From NCBI GenBank assembly GCA_965216445.1, contig OZ244166.1, forward strand, positions 2,046,001 to 2,110,000: a DNA stretch of 64,000 bases. The letters are read 5' to 3'. The position numbers and the translations under genes are program-made. Below the pieces are notes generated by a model. It did no database searches, was not told the DNA's origin, and saw only the letters and a program-made list of their open reading frames with translations. Shown piece after piece: positions 1 through 8,060 of the stretch. The number at the start of each line of letters is the position of its first letter. The stretch's first letter is position 1. This DNA comes from MA-ANB-1 sp965216445 (lineage in GTDB: Bacteria > Actinomycetota > Acidimicrobiia > Spongiisociales > ZC4RG35).

Positions 1-161
1 GTTGCGGAGATCTCGGCCTTAGTTTCGGCTAGAGCCGCCTCGTCGAAGTCACAGAGCGCGACATGACAGCCTTCTTGAGCCAACTTCTCGGCCGTTGCTC
101 GACCCAAGCCATTGGCAGATGCGCCCACCAATGCAGTCTTTCCTCCAATCCCGAGATCCAT
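1..161 (-). CDS. SDR-family oxidoreductase (5' part only)
   Basis: This is the first 53 codons of a short-chain dehydrogenase/reductase; the rest lies left of the window. The ATG at 161 follows AAAGGAC at good ribosome-binding distance. The start of the protein carries the Rossmann dinucleotide-binding glycine motif GASANGLG, followed by a helix and a CDFDE strand end, where the acidic residues would contact the NAD(P) ribose. The substrate cannot be told from this fragment. It is divergent from the glycoside-hydrolase-like gene at 268, so the two may share a control region at 162-267. Family assignment is firm; the specific function is unknown. Confidence 0.85.
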   Translation of the reverse strand, partial: MDLGIGGKTALVGASANGLGRATAEKLAQEGCHVALCDFDEAALAETKAEISA

Positions 162-267
162 GTTGTCCTTTCGTAGCCGCGTGGAGTTACCTGCCAAAGG
201 TTAACAGTTGACCGATGACAGCCTCTCTCGAGTCGGTTATGGTTCGCTGACCACGCGAAAGGAACTC

Positions 268-1689
268 ATGAAGCCTGATCCCAGTAACAAGTTCGTCGGG
301 ATTCAGATCAGCCCGATCAGTTTCGTGGACGAAGGGGTCGACTCCGTCCTGGATACTCTTCACGAACGGGTCGGAGTCAACGTGCTCATGGTGGGCACGG
401 TCTCGTGGCTCGGTCTCAAGGCCGGCCGAAGCATCTCGCATGAACTCGATGGTTGGCCGGATCACGGCATCCCTGAGCCACTTCGAATGAAAGGCGGTGC
501 GTATTTCGAACCCAATCAGGATTATTACTCGTCCACGTTCATCAAAGACTTCCGAGCGCTCGACCCGGAGATGGAAGGTATCGACATCCTCGAGTTGATC
601 ACACCCAGCGCTCGGAAGCGAGGGATGAGGATCATGCCTGAGCTGATGGAACCTCTCTTCAGCTACGCCGGACACGGCTCGGCCGAGAACCCGGATATCC
701 CCAACCTGGTACAGACGATGGAGGTCGACTTCTTGGGACGGATCGGTTCGGCACCATGCACCAACAATCCGGATTACCGAACGTGGTGGCATTCGATGAT
801 CGAAGACCAGTGTCGCAACTACGACATCGATGGTCTGATGTGGTGCAATGAGAGGAGGAGCCCGATCGACCAAATGATGCACGGCGAGACGGCTTCCTGC
901 TTTTGTGAACACTGCAGGGCTTTGGCTACTCGTCGTGGTCTCGACGTCGAGTCTGTAATTGAAGGAGTCCGCAATGTCCAACGCTTTTTTGATGAATCTC
1001 GTGCTGGTGAGGATTTTGTCGACGGGGCTTTCATCGAGTTCCTCCGGGTGCTCTGGGCCAACCCCGAGGTGCTCCTCTGGGAGCGCTTCTGGCTCGAACG
1101 CAACAAGGCGCTCGACAAGGAACTGTACGGAATTGTCAAATGGTGCGATCCATCGTTGGAATTCGGCTTGAACGTCTGGAACAGAAACCACTTCAACCCC
1201 TTCCGAAAAGCTCAGTGGCCATGGGCGGAGCAGACCGCCTACTCAGACTGGGTAAAACCGATCACCTACCAGCACCAATCGGGTGAGGTCTACAAGAATG
1301 AGATGAGCGACCTTTACAGCACCTTCCTCAGGGACGTCCCTCCCCAAGACATCACCCCACTGATGTACCAACTTCTGGGACTCGACGAGGCGCCTTGGGA
1401 CGAACTGAGTCAGGCCGGCATGGACCCCGATACTTACGTATATGGCCAGTGCGCGGACGCGGTCCGGGGAGTCGAGGGAAAGGTCCCGGTGTACATGGGC
1501 TTGGGAGTTGACGCGCCGCGAACAACCCCGGATCAGGCGAAGTGCACCCCTGACATCGTTTACCGAAGTGTCCTCGCAACCTTCCGAGCCGGGGGGGAGG
1601 GAGTGATCTACGCTCCCAACTACGCCAGCATGAAACTGACGAATCTCGACGGTGGCGCTGAGGCGCTCAAAGAACTCGGATTGATGTAG
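268..1689 (+). CDS. Glycoside-hydrolase-like (TIM-barrel) protein of unknown substrate
   Basis: A 473-residue cytosolic protein with no signal peptide. The ATG at 268 is preferred over the in-frame TTG at 208 because AAAGGA sits just upstream of it. The protein has features of putative TIM-barrel glycosidases: an early region with HELDGWPDHG, a central Cys cluster CFCEHCRA, and acidic residues after predicted strands (for example DGLMWCNERR). The Cys motif is typical of uncharacterised glycosyl-hydrolase-like families, not of a well-studied enzyme. Its stop abuts the stop of the convergent C45-family gene with no gap. With the neighbouring SDR, C45 and amidohydrolase genes it suggests a small catabolic locus for a carbohydrate-containing or amide-containing compound (inference). 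The exact reaction is not recognisable. Confidence 0.7.
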   Translation: MKPDPSNKFVGIQISPISFVDEGVDSVLDTLHERVGVNVLMVGTVSWLGLKAGRSISHELDGWPDHGIPEPLRMKGGAYFEPNQDYYSSTFIKDFRALDPEMEGIDILELITPSARKRGMRIMPELMEPLFSYAGHGSAENPDIPNLVQTMEVDFLGRIGSAPCTNNPDYRTWWHSMIEDQCRNYDIDGLMWCNERRSPIDQMMHGETASCFCEHCRALATRRGLDVESVIEGVRNVQRFFDESRAGEDFVDGAFIEFLRVLWANPEVLLWERFWLERNKALDKELYGIVKWCDPSLEFGLNVWNRNHFNPFRKAQWPWAEQTAYSDWVKPITYQHQSGEVYKNEMSDLYSTFLRDVPPQDITPLMYQLLGLDEAPWDELSQAGMDPDTYVYGQCADAVRGVEGKVPVYMGLGVDAPRTTPDQAKCTPDIVYRSVLATFRAGGEGVIYAPNYASMKLTNLDGGAEALKELGLM

Positions 1690-2721
1690 CTAGAACGTAA
1701 AGGTTTCCCAAGGATGCTCATTTGGGGAACCCCAAACCGCCTGCACTTCTCGCGCTCCAGGCTTCATCACGACAGCACCACAGGTTGCCCCGTCATGGGC
1801 TTCAATCCCAAGTCGAGATATGCGCGGATCACTGAAGAACCGCTCAAGGTCGTCGGCGGATTCCCGGGCAATCTCCAGACGAAGGTTCGAGTCTTCGCTC
1901 AGTTCGAACCCAACTTCAACCTCGCCAGCCGCCGTCTCCGCCGAGAGACAATGGTTGGAATGAACTAGCGGCGCGGCCTCTGAGCGCTGAACCGAAACCG
2001 CGTTTGGCATTGCCTCGATGTTCACAGCGTCCCCATCGGGACCCATCAGAAAGAAGTTGTGGCCACCGGCGAGGTCAGCGTCAAGCACTGCCGTAACTGC
2101 CGCGTCGAGTGTCGATTGCTGAAGCACCTTCCGAACAACGAAGGGCCATGTGACGCCGGGCCGACCCATGGAAGAGAGGTTGCTGATCCCTACCGCTATC
2201 CCAGCCTCATTGAGGCCTATCTGACCCAAGCAGCCCATCGTGGTTTGGACAATGGAGTTCGGCCCACTCAAGGGCTCGATACGGACCATGATGACGAACT
2301 CCCCAGCTGACATGTTCATATCCCACGTCTGTGCAAGGTACCCCTTCGCCGGGTTCAGGATGCCCGTGCACTCGTGAATGACAGGCGATGTTGCGAGTGT
2401 TGAGCGGGCAATGTCCACGACGTCCGTGAACCCACCAACGACCAAGGCATCCTCAATACCGATTTGGGCTGCGCTAGCCATGGCGGCCAGTTCATCAAAG
2501 AGCGACTCCGAGTAGGCAGCATGGCTTTCGATGCTGGCTCCGGCGGCCTGAATCATCACAGCTCTTACCTCATCTGCACAGGGCCATTCATCTCCAGACA
2601 ACGTCGACACCCTGTCGTCGAGGTACCGCTGAATACTCGATCCGAACTTCACGCCGTGGGTGCGACCCATCGTTTCGGGACTCCCCTGCAGGTCGACGAT
2701 TCGCAACGGACCTCCAAACAT
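1690..2721 (-). CDS. C45-family (acyl-CoA:6-APA acyltransferase-like) Ntn hydrolase
   Basis: A 343-residue protein resembling the C45 peptidase / isopenicillin N acyltransferase-like family. These proteins self-cleave before a cysteine that becomes the N-terminal nucleophile. The candidate nucleophile is Cys118 in HECTGIL, followed by AQTWDM, a placement typical of the family. Conserved-looking GLNEAGIAVGISNL and NHC motifs follow. Known members hydrolyse or transfer acyl groups on amides, but substrate range is broad and cannot be assigned here. It starts at an ATG and is divergent from the amidohydrolase at 2786, suggesting shared control of two hydrolases. It ends tail to tail against the glycosidase-like gene with zero spacing. 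Confidence 0.75.
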   Translation of the reverse strand: MFGGPLRIVDLQGSPETMGRTHGVKFGSSIQRYLDDRVSTLSGDEWPCADEVRAVMIQAAGASIESHAAYSESLFDELAAMASAAQIGIEDALVVGGFTDVVDIARSTLATSPVIHECTGILNPAKGYLAQTWDMNMSAGEFVIMVRIEPLSGPNSIVQTTMGCLGQIGLNEAGIAVGISNLSSMGRPGVTWPFVVRKVLQQSTLDAAVTAVLDADLAGGHNFFLMGPDGDAVNIEAMPNAVSVQRSEAAPLVHSNHCLSAETAAGEVEVGFELSEDSNLRLEIARESADDLERFFSDPRISRLGIEAHDGATCGAVVMKPGAREVQAVWGSPNEHPWETFTF

Positions 2722-2785
2722 GTGTTGAATCTAGCGTTTACTGTCAGCAGTTGACATCGGATCGGTCGCAAACAGGAGAAATCGA

Positions 2786-3658
2786 ATGACAGAACAGCCC
2801 AGATATGTTGAGGCGCATCACCACCTTTGGGATATGTCGCAATTCACACCGTCTTGGCTGCGGCGAGACGACCCCGGTCCCGGTTCGCTGATTCGCAACT
2901 ACTCCCCCATCCGCAAGCCCTACCTCATCCAGGACCTTCTCTCCGATTTTGCCGAAGCCAACGTGAGCAAGTCAGTCCACGTGCAGACCGGGTATGACGA
3001 AAGTGTTGACCCTGTTGATGAGACTTCATGGCTGCAAGGAATTGCAGACGCTCACGGATTCCCACATGGGATTGTTGCGTACGCAGACCTGACATCAGAA
3101 TCCGTAGATCACGACCTGCAACGTCACCTCGAATTCGCAAACATGCGAGGCATACGCACCTTCACGACCGGCACCGACCTCATCGAGCGACCCTTTTCGA
3201 GAGGATTGACTGCACTCGAAGCACATTCGCTTGTCTACGACCTCGCAATCGGGTGGGACGGGATGGCCCAAGCTCGCAAGATGGCCGAACAACACCCCGA
3301 CCTCCAGATCATTCTTGGTCACGCCGGAATGCCAACAGAAAGATCGGACGACTACTTCCAGAACTGGAGTAGGGGCATGAAAATCCTTGCCGGCGCCCCC
3401 AACGTCGCCGTCAAGATCTCCGGTCTGGGCCTCGCCGATCACAACTGGACCACCGACAGCATCCGGCCCTGGGTCATGGAGGTGATCGAAGCGTTCGGGA
3501 CCGATCGCTGCATGTTCGCCACAAACTGGCCGGTCGACAAGCTGTTCAGCGGTTATGGCACACTGATTGATTCTTACATTGACATCGTTCGCGGCTTCTC
3601 CGATGATGAGAGGCGCGCACTTTTCGCAACGAACGCCGAGCGTTTCTACAAGCTTTGA
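2786..3658 (+). CDS. Amidohydrolase family (amidohydrolase_2) metal-dependent hydrolase
   Basis: A 290-residue TIM-barrel hydrolase of the amidohydrolase_2 type (2-pyrone-4,6-dicarboxylate hydrolase / L-fucono-lactonase relatives). The start of the protein has AHHHLWD, the first metal-ligand His motif; ILGHAGMP supplies the later His; and FATNWPVD carries the final catalytic Asp of the fold. The length fits the family. CAGGAG lies just before the ATG. Members typically open lactones or hydrolyse ring or decarboxylation substrates. The neighbouring SDR and glycosidase-like genes make a sugar-lactone pathway plausible, but this is inference. It is convergent with the DoxD-like gene downstream. 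Confidence 0.8.
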   Translation: MTEQPRYVEAHHHLWDMSQFTPSWLRRDDPGPGSLIRNYSPIRKPYLIQDLLSDFAEANVSKSVHVQTGYDESVDPVDETSWLQGIADAHGFPHGIVAYADLTSESVDHDLQRHLEFANMRGIRTFTTGTDLIERPFSRGLTALEAHSLVYDLAIGWDGMAQARKMAEQHPDLQIILGHAGMPTERSDDYFQNWSRGMKILAGAPNVAVKISGLGLADHNWTTDSIRPWVMEVIEAFGTDRCMFATNWPVDKLFSGYGTLIDSYIDIVRGFSDDERRALFATNAERFYKL

Positions 3659-3679
3659 GGACGCAATACGGCGTTCGGA

Positions 3680-4513
3680 CTAGCTGCTGGCGGAGCGGGT
3701 GAGTGAAAGCTCCCGGCCGTGTCGCTCGATCTCCTGGAGGTTGACGAGACGCATCAGACGGGACTCTTCGCGCTTGAAAAGCCAATTGAGAGCTGGCAGC
3801 CCCCTGCCACCGATGGAATTCCGATAGGCCTGGTCACATCCCAAGACGGTGAGAACTGCAAACAATCCCAGCATGATCGCCGGATCTCTCATGATCTCCG
3901 ACGGTTCAACCTTGCGGATGTATGGGATGCTCATGGCGGCCAACGCATAGGCGCCAAATGCGGCTGCCGAAAGTGAACGAGACACACGCTTGACCAAGGC
4001 AGCGTTGGCCTCGGCGTCGGTTGCGAACATTGCACCCCCTGGGAAGGCGTTCTCGGCCAGCCAAAGTGCCAGCGAGCCCTGGGCGAGGAGGTAGAACACC
4101 GAAGGGTTTACCCCACCAATGATCAGGAAGTTGAGGTTCAGAAATATGCCGAGCCCCAGGCCGTAACCCAGGTACCTCCCGGAGAGAAGACTCGCCGCCA
4201 CTGCGATCTGGGCGATGACCACAACGACCGCAATGATTTCGGCGTTGGGTCCGATGAAGTTGTCGATCAGTGGCCGATACCAACCAAGAGTGGTCTGATA
4301 GTTGATCGCGATGAATCCACCGATTGTCGTCCCATCCCACCATTCGGGGTCGATGACCTTCTCCCCAGCAGCGCGGAGCCAGCCAAGACCTATGAATAGC
4401 TGGGTCAGCAACACCCATGCGGGCAGACCCTTAATTCTCTTGGAAATCGCGCTCTGGGGTTTGGCGGGGCTTCCGGGAGGTTGACCGGACAGCGTTTGTG
4501 ATCCGTTGGGCAT
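3680..4513 (-). CDS. DoxD/DoxX-like integral membrane protein
   Basis: A membrane protein of 277 residues if started at the ATG at 4513. An in-frame GTG at 4567 would add 18 disordered residues; neither start has a strong ribosome binding site. A polar Pro/Ser/Lys-rich N-terminus of about 30 residues precedes roughly five hydrophobic segments. The segment around LTQLFIGLGWLRAAGEKV and the loop DPEWWDGTTIGGF match the DoxX/DoxD fold found in thiosulfate:quinone oxidoreductase subunits and many proteins of unknown role. The C-terminus is cytoplasmic and basic (LFKREESRLMRL). No partner DoxA gene is visible, so a quinone-linked role is only a possibility. Confidence 0.7.
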   Translation of the reverse strand: MPNGSQTLSGQPPGSPAKPQSAISKRIKGLPAWVLLTQLFIGLGWLRAAGEKVIDPEWWDGTTIGGFIAINYQTTLGWYRPLIDNFIGPNAEIIAVVVVIAQIAVAASLLSGRYLGYGLGLGIFLNLNFLIIGGVNPSVFYLLAQGSLALWLAENAFPGGAMFATDAEANAALVKRVSRSLSAAAFGAYALAAMSIPYIRKVEPSEIMRDPAIMLGLFAVLTVLGCDQAYRNSIGGRGLPALNWLFKREESRLMRLVNLQEIERHGRELSLTRSASS

Positions 4514-4648
4514 GTCTCGTTTGTTATCGGTCGCTGACGCAGGGTTCGTAAGGGAAATTTCTGACACTCGGTATAGGTCGAGTCACGGTACCCAGAATCG
4601 TCCTCCGCTAATCATTTATCTTTGCCATTCGGGCGACGCATTTTCGCT

Positions 4649-6241
4649 TCATCCGACTGTCGCAGCGGCCAAGATCTCTGCTATCCGTCGTCGCTTCGCG
4701 TCAATCTCGATCAGGGGCTGGAACGACTGCTCCCGCATGGTTTTGCTCAGTTCGCTCTCGAGTGTTTGTTTTAGGAGCCTCGCACGCTTCGCACTGATCA
4801 CAGTTGCCGTCACCCTTGCCAGCAGGCCAACCACGAAACTGAGTGTCAACGATGCGAGCATCAGAACCAACGGCATTGGAACGGGACCGAGAAGAGGGAT
4901 TTCAACTGTTCCGACAGCGAGGTCGGAAGGTCCAAGTATTATCAGGAGATACCAGGCCAGCCCAGCTAGAAACCCGACCGTCGCGACCCACTGCAGCGGC
5001 GCCAGGACCACCAATAGACGTGACCTGGGGCTATCGACAAGTTTCCCGGTCTGAGTCGTAGCTCGGTCGATAGCAACTTCGAGGGAACGTCGCACCTGGT
5101 CGGGCTGATGATGGCCCAGTACGACCGCTCTTGCGTCGGGCCCAAGTGTTTCCGTCGCTTTGAGATAGGCGGCCCTGACCGGGTTGACGACCCTCCCCAG
5201 GTCACCCCTCGTCCGCCAGTTCAATAGATACGACTTGGGGTTTGCCGTGCGTCGTCGATTCCCCGAAGCCAATCGGACCAAGCTGAGCAGGCGTCCGAGC
5301 AAAGAACCGGCGACCAGATTGAAATGCTCTCGGTACGACTTCCGCACCTGGCCGGACAAACCCTGGGGATCAACCATTTCCAAGGCAGAGTCCATGGCCT
5401 CCCCAGTGAACCGATCGATATCGGCATCCGAAAGCAAGGGTTCGAATTGCTGTTCTGAGACTATCCCCACGTCAACACCAATCTCGGCGATACGTAGCGC
5501 CGCCTCGTACCTGATCGAGTCGGCAATGGCTTTCTTAGCATCCGCCTCTTTTCGAATGGTCTCCTTGACCTCGGCGACACCGTCACCGGTCAAAGCTGAC
5601 ACCACCCCCACCGACACGTTGGCCAATCCGGCAAGGCCAAGACGATCCTTCAGATCAGCGACGACAGAATATGTCTCCCCTATCGTCAGCTGGTCGACCT
5701 TGTTGAGGATCAATCGGACGTCGGGAAGAGCGGGCCCGACCGCACGCAGATACTCGAAGAGTCTCTCGTCGTCGTATTTCTCCGGGTCAACCACCCAGAC
5801 CAGGACGTCGAGCTTGGGTATCAGCCGATCGATCAGCTCCCGATGCTCGTGGACAACACTGTCGAAATCGGGGAGGTCGACGACGGCAACGCTCCGCAGC
5901 GACGTGTCTTGATGGGTCACAACACGGTCGACCTCCAGCCATTCCAGGAGCGGTCGGACGTCTTGCTCCGACGACTCCGCTACCCAGGCGGTCGGTTTTC
6001 GAGTCGTAGGCCGCAGGACCGACGCTTCCGCTACTTCCAAACCGGCGATCGTATTGAGGAGGGTCGACTTACCAACACCCGTACCGCCGATCAGCGCCAG
6101 CACATAAGTCTCGCCGCCGAACCCGGTGCGTTCCTCGGCAAGGTCCAGTGTCTCGCAGGCCCTGGCAACTCTCGCACCGATAGGCTCGCCTAAGCCGACG
6201 ACCTCTTGGAGTGTGGCAATGGCGTCCTCAACCGTCTTCAC
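4649..6241 (-). CDS. Dynamin-like / YfjP-type membrane-associated GTPase (downstream member of pair)
   Basis: A 530-residue P-loop GTPase. Walker A/G1 is GGTGVGKST at about residues 52-60, G3 is DLPDF at about 122-126 and G4 is NKVD at about 180-183. A long helical region follows. Two hydrophobic segments lie near residues 405-475, then a basic amphipathic tail. This layout matches bacterial dynamin-like or 50S-binding-type membrane GTPases. It overlaps the upstream sister GTPase by 4 bp (ATGA), so translation is probably coupled and the two may act as a hetero-oligomer, as adjacent bacterial dynamin-like pairs do (family knowledge). Likely roles are membrane remodelling or cell-division support. 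The cellular function is not shown by sequence. Confidence 0.8.
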   Translation of the reverse strand: MKTVEDAIATLQEVVGLGEPIGARVARACETLDLAEERTGFGGETYVLALIGGTGVGKSTLLNTIAGLEVAEASVLRPTTRKPTAWVAESSEQDVRPLLEWLEVDRVVTHQDTSLRSVAVVDLPDFDSVVHEHRELIDRLIPKLDVLVWVVDPEKYDDERLFEYLRAVGPALPDVRLILNKVDQLTIGETYSVVADLKDRLGLAGLANVSVGVVSALTGDGVAEVKETIRKEADAKKAIADSIRYEAALRIAEIGVDVGIVSEQQFEPLLSDADIDRFTGEAMDSALEMVDPQGLSGQVRKSYREHFNLVAGSLLGRLLSLVRLASGNRRRTANPKSYLLNWRTRGDLGRVVNPVRAAYLKATETLGPDARAVVLGHHQPDQVRRSLEVAIDRATTQTGKLVDSPRSRLLVVLAPLQWVATVGFLAGLAWYLLIILGPSDLAVGTVEIPLLGPVPMPLVLMLASLTLSFVVGLLARVTATVISAKRARLLKQTLESELSKTMREQSFQPLIEIDAKRRRIAEILAAATVG

Positions 6242-7905
6242 AACGGATCCTTGAAGACGGGCAACATTGCGTTCAGGTTCTCCGCAACGCGGGACGCGTG
6301 GGCAGACACGGCGAGGGCCTGATCGAATCGCTGACGCTCCTCCGTCAACAAGCCTTCGATGATTGAGTCGAGGTCGGCCCGCGCGCTGTCGACGAACTTG
6401 GAGACGTTGCCCTCTCCGAAAATGGCCTCGAGCAGCGTTTGGTTGACTACGGCGGTCACGGCAGCAATTCCAGCTTCAGCGCCCGTTAGCCCGCCCGTGT
6501 GGATGAAGACGGCGAGAATCGCTCCAGTCCCGACCACATTCACACCCAGGCTCGCAACCTTCGCGAAGCCTCGAAGGTTCTCACCCAACTCCCTGATCCG
6601 TATGGAGATCGAGTCTGCCCAGTGTTCGAGGTGTGTCGAGAACTGTTCTCCAAGGCCGGGTGCCGCCCCCCACAGTTCGGGGTTACGTTCGAGAGCGTCC
6701 TTGCCGAAAGGCTCTACCAACCAACTGCTGGCAGCCTCGGCGGCGGCCTCATCCGCCTGCGAGACCAGTAGCGCTACGAGATCCTGGAATGCGGATTCCT
6801 TGACCTCCTTGGTTGGAGCGGCAGGGCCAGGGTCAAACACCGCGCGGATCGCCGCCGCAACCTTTCCGATGCCCTGAGAAACGACCCTCGAAACACGACT
6901 CGCGCCAACGAAGTCGTGCCACTCCCTGAGAACTTCGCTGCGGAGGAACGTACCCCGGTCGATGCGATCCGTGATCTCGTCGTAGTGACGTCGATACGCT
7001 TCGTCCGCCTTTCCCAGCAGGCGATCACGAACAGCGGCCTCCCGCTCGAGGCCCGCAACCAATGATGAAACAGGTTCGACCAATCCGAAGACGGCCCGTT
7101 TCAAGCCAGTAACAGCCACTTCCCGTCGAGCTGCTTGATCATCACTCAGCTGTTCCAGCGTCTCTGTTACCTGTGAAACTGACGAGCGATCAAGCCCATC
7201 TAGTTTTGGGTCAAGGTCACCTTTCGCGACGCCGACTACTTGCAGAGAACCAGCCGCCGCTAACGCCTTGACGCCACCCTCCACAAGCAAACGATCGAAG
7301 TCGGCCAGAACCGCCTCACGGTCCGAGGTTTCGAGCGGGAGCTTGTTGATGACCACGATCATCGGCACTCCGCGTTCCTGAGCTCGGGCGAGGATCTGCC
7401 AGGGAACGTCGTCGGCGTAGCGGGTATCAGTCGTCACGAAAACGACCAGGTCGGCAGACTCGAGAAGCCGACGGGCAAGAAGGCGGTTGTCAGCCTCAAC
7501 ACTGTCGAAGTCGGGAGCATCTACCAAGAGCAGCCCACTGCGTTCGGCGGGCTCCGGGACGATCTCGAGAAAACCTTGTTCCCTCATCTGCTCGAGAGCC
7601 TCCGGAACCTTGTCTTCACGATGTTTGCGGACGAGTGCCTTCCTGGTGGTCGGACGGAGCACTCCGACCTGACTGAGTGCACTGCCAGCAATCGCGTTGA
7701 AGAGACTTGATTTACCTGCACCAGTCGAACCGAGAAGGACCACAACCAATGGAGCATTCAGATCTTCGAGGCGCGGTCGGACATATCCGTCCACATGGTT
7801 GAGGAGGTCGGACGCCGAGACTCGTTGCTCCTGATTTGGGGCGGATTCGACTCTCTGCTGGAGAATCTCGGACAGATCTCCAAGGGCGCTGGACAGATTG
7901 TTGAT
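6238..7905 (-). CDS. Dynamin-like GTPase (upstream member of pair), probable ATC start
   Basis: A P-loop GTPase with G1 GSTGAGKSS, G3 DAPDFDS and G4 NKLP, and a hydrophobic stretch near the C-terminus (GVNVVGTGAILAVFIH). The only standard start codon in frame is a GTG at 7794, which has no ribosome binding site and puts the P-loop at residue 22. The open frame continues upstream with protein-like helical sequence (LGDLSEILQQRVES, then SASDLLNH). At 7905-7903 an ATC codon lies 9 nt after a perfect GGAGG. Starting there gives 555 residues and puts the P-loop near residue 59, like its downstream sister. No ATG, GTG or TTG exists between the upstream stop (near 8053) and 7794. An ATC start, or a base error in an ATG, is inferred. 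Confidence 0.75.
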   Translation of the reverse strand: MNNLSSALGDLSEILQQRVESAPNQEQRVSASDLLNHVDGYVRPRLEDLNAPLVVVLLGSTGAGKSSLFNAIAGSALSQVGVLRPTTRKALVRKHREDKVPEALEQMREQGFLEIVPEPAERSGLLLVDAPDFDSVEADNRLLARRLLESADLVVFVTTDTRYADDVPWQILARAQERGVPMIVVINKLPLETSDREAVLADFDRLLVEGGVKALAAAGSLQVVGVAKGDLDPKLDGLDRSSVSQVTETLEQLSDDQAARREVAVTGLKRAVFGLVEPVSSLVAGLEREAAVRDRLLGKADEAYRRHYDEITDRIDRGTFLRSEVLREWHDFVGASRVSRVVSQGIGKVAAAIRAVFDPGPAAPTKEVKESAFQDLVALLVSQADEAAAEAASSWLVEPFGKDALERNPELWGAAPGLGEQFSTHLEHWADSISIRIRELGENLRGFAKVASLGVNVVGTGAILAVFIHTGGLTGAEAGIAAVTAVVNQTLLEAIFGEGNVSKFVDSARADLDSIIEGLLTEERQRFDQALAVSAHASRVAENLNAMLPVFKDPL

Positions 7906-8060
7906 TCCGGTCCCCCTCCGGGAAGGTCGTGGCTTATTCCGGCCTCTTGGAGACCGAAGCCCGCCACAGTTTATCCAACCAGGAGACTTCGGCCGTTTCG
8001 AAACGGCTCGGGCAGAACTGACGGCCGGCTGGTGGGGCCGACCGTCAGTAGGTCAACAAC

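Noticed and set aside
187..1191. A 334-codon open frame on the minus strand opposite the glycosidase-like gene
   Set aside because: It mirrors the codon pattern of the plus-strand gene, has no recognisable domain and no ribosome binding site.
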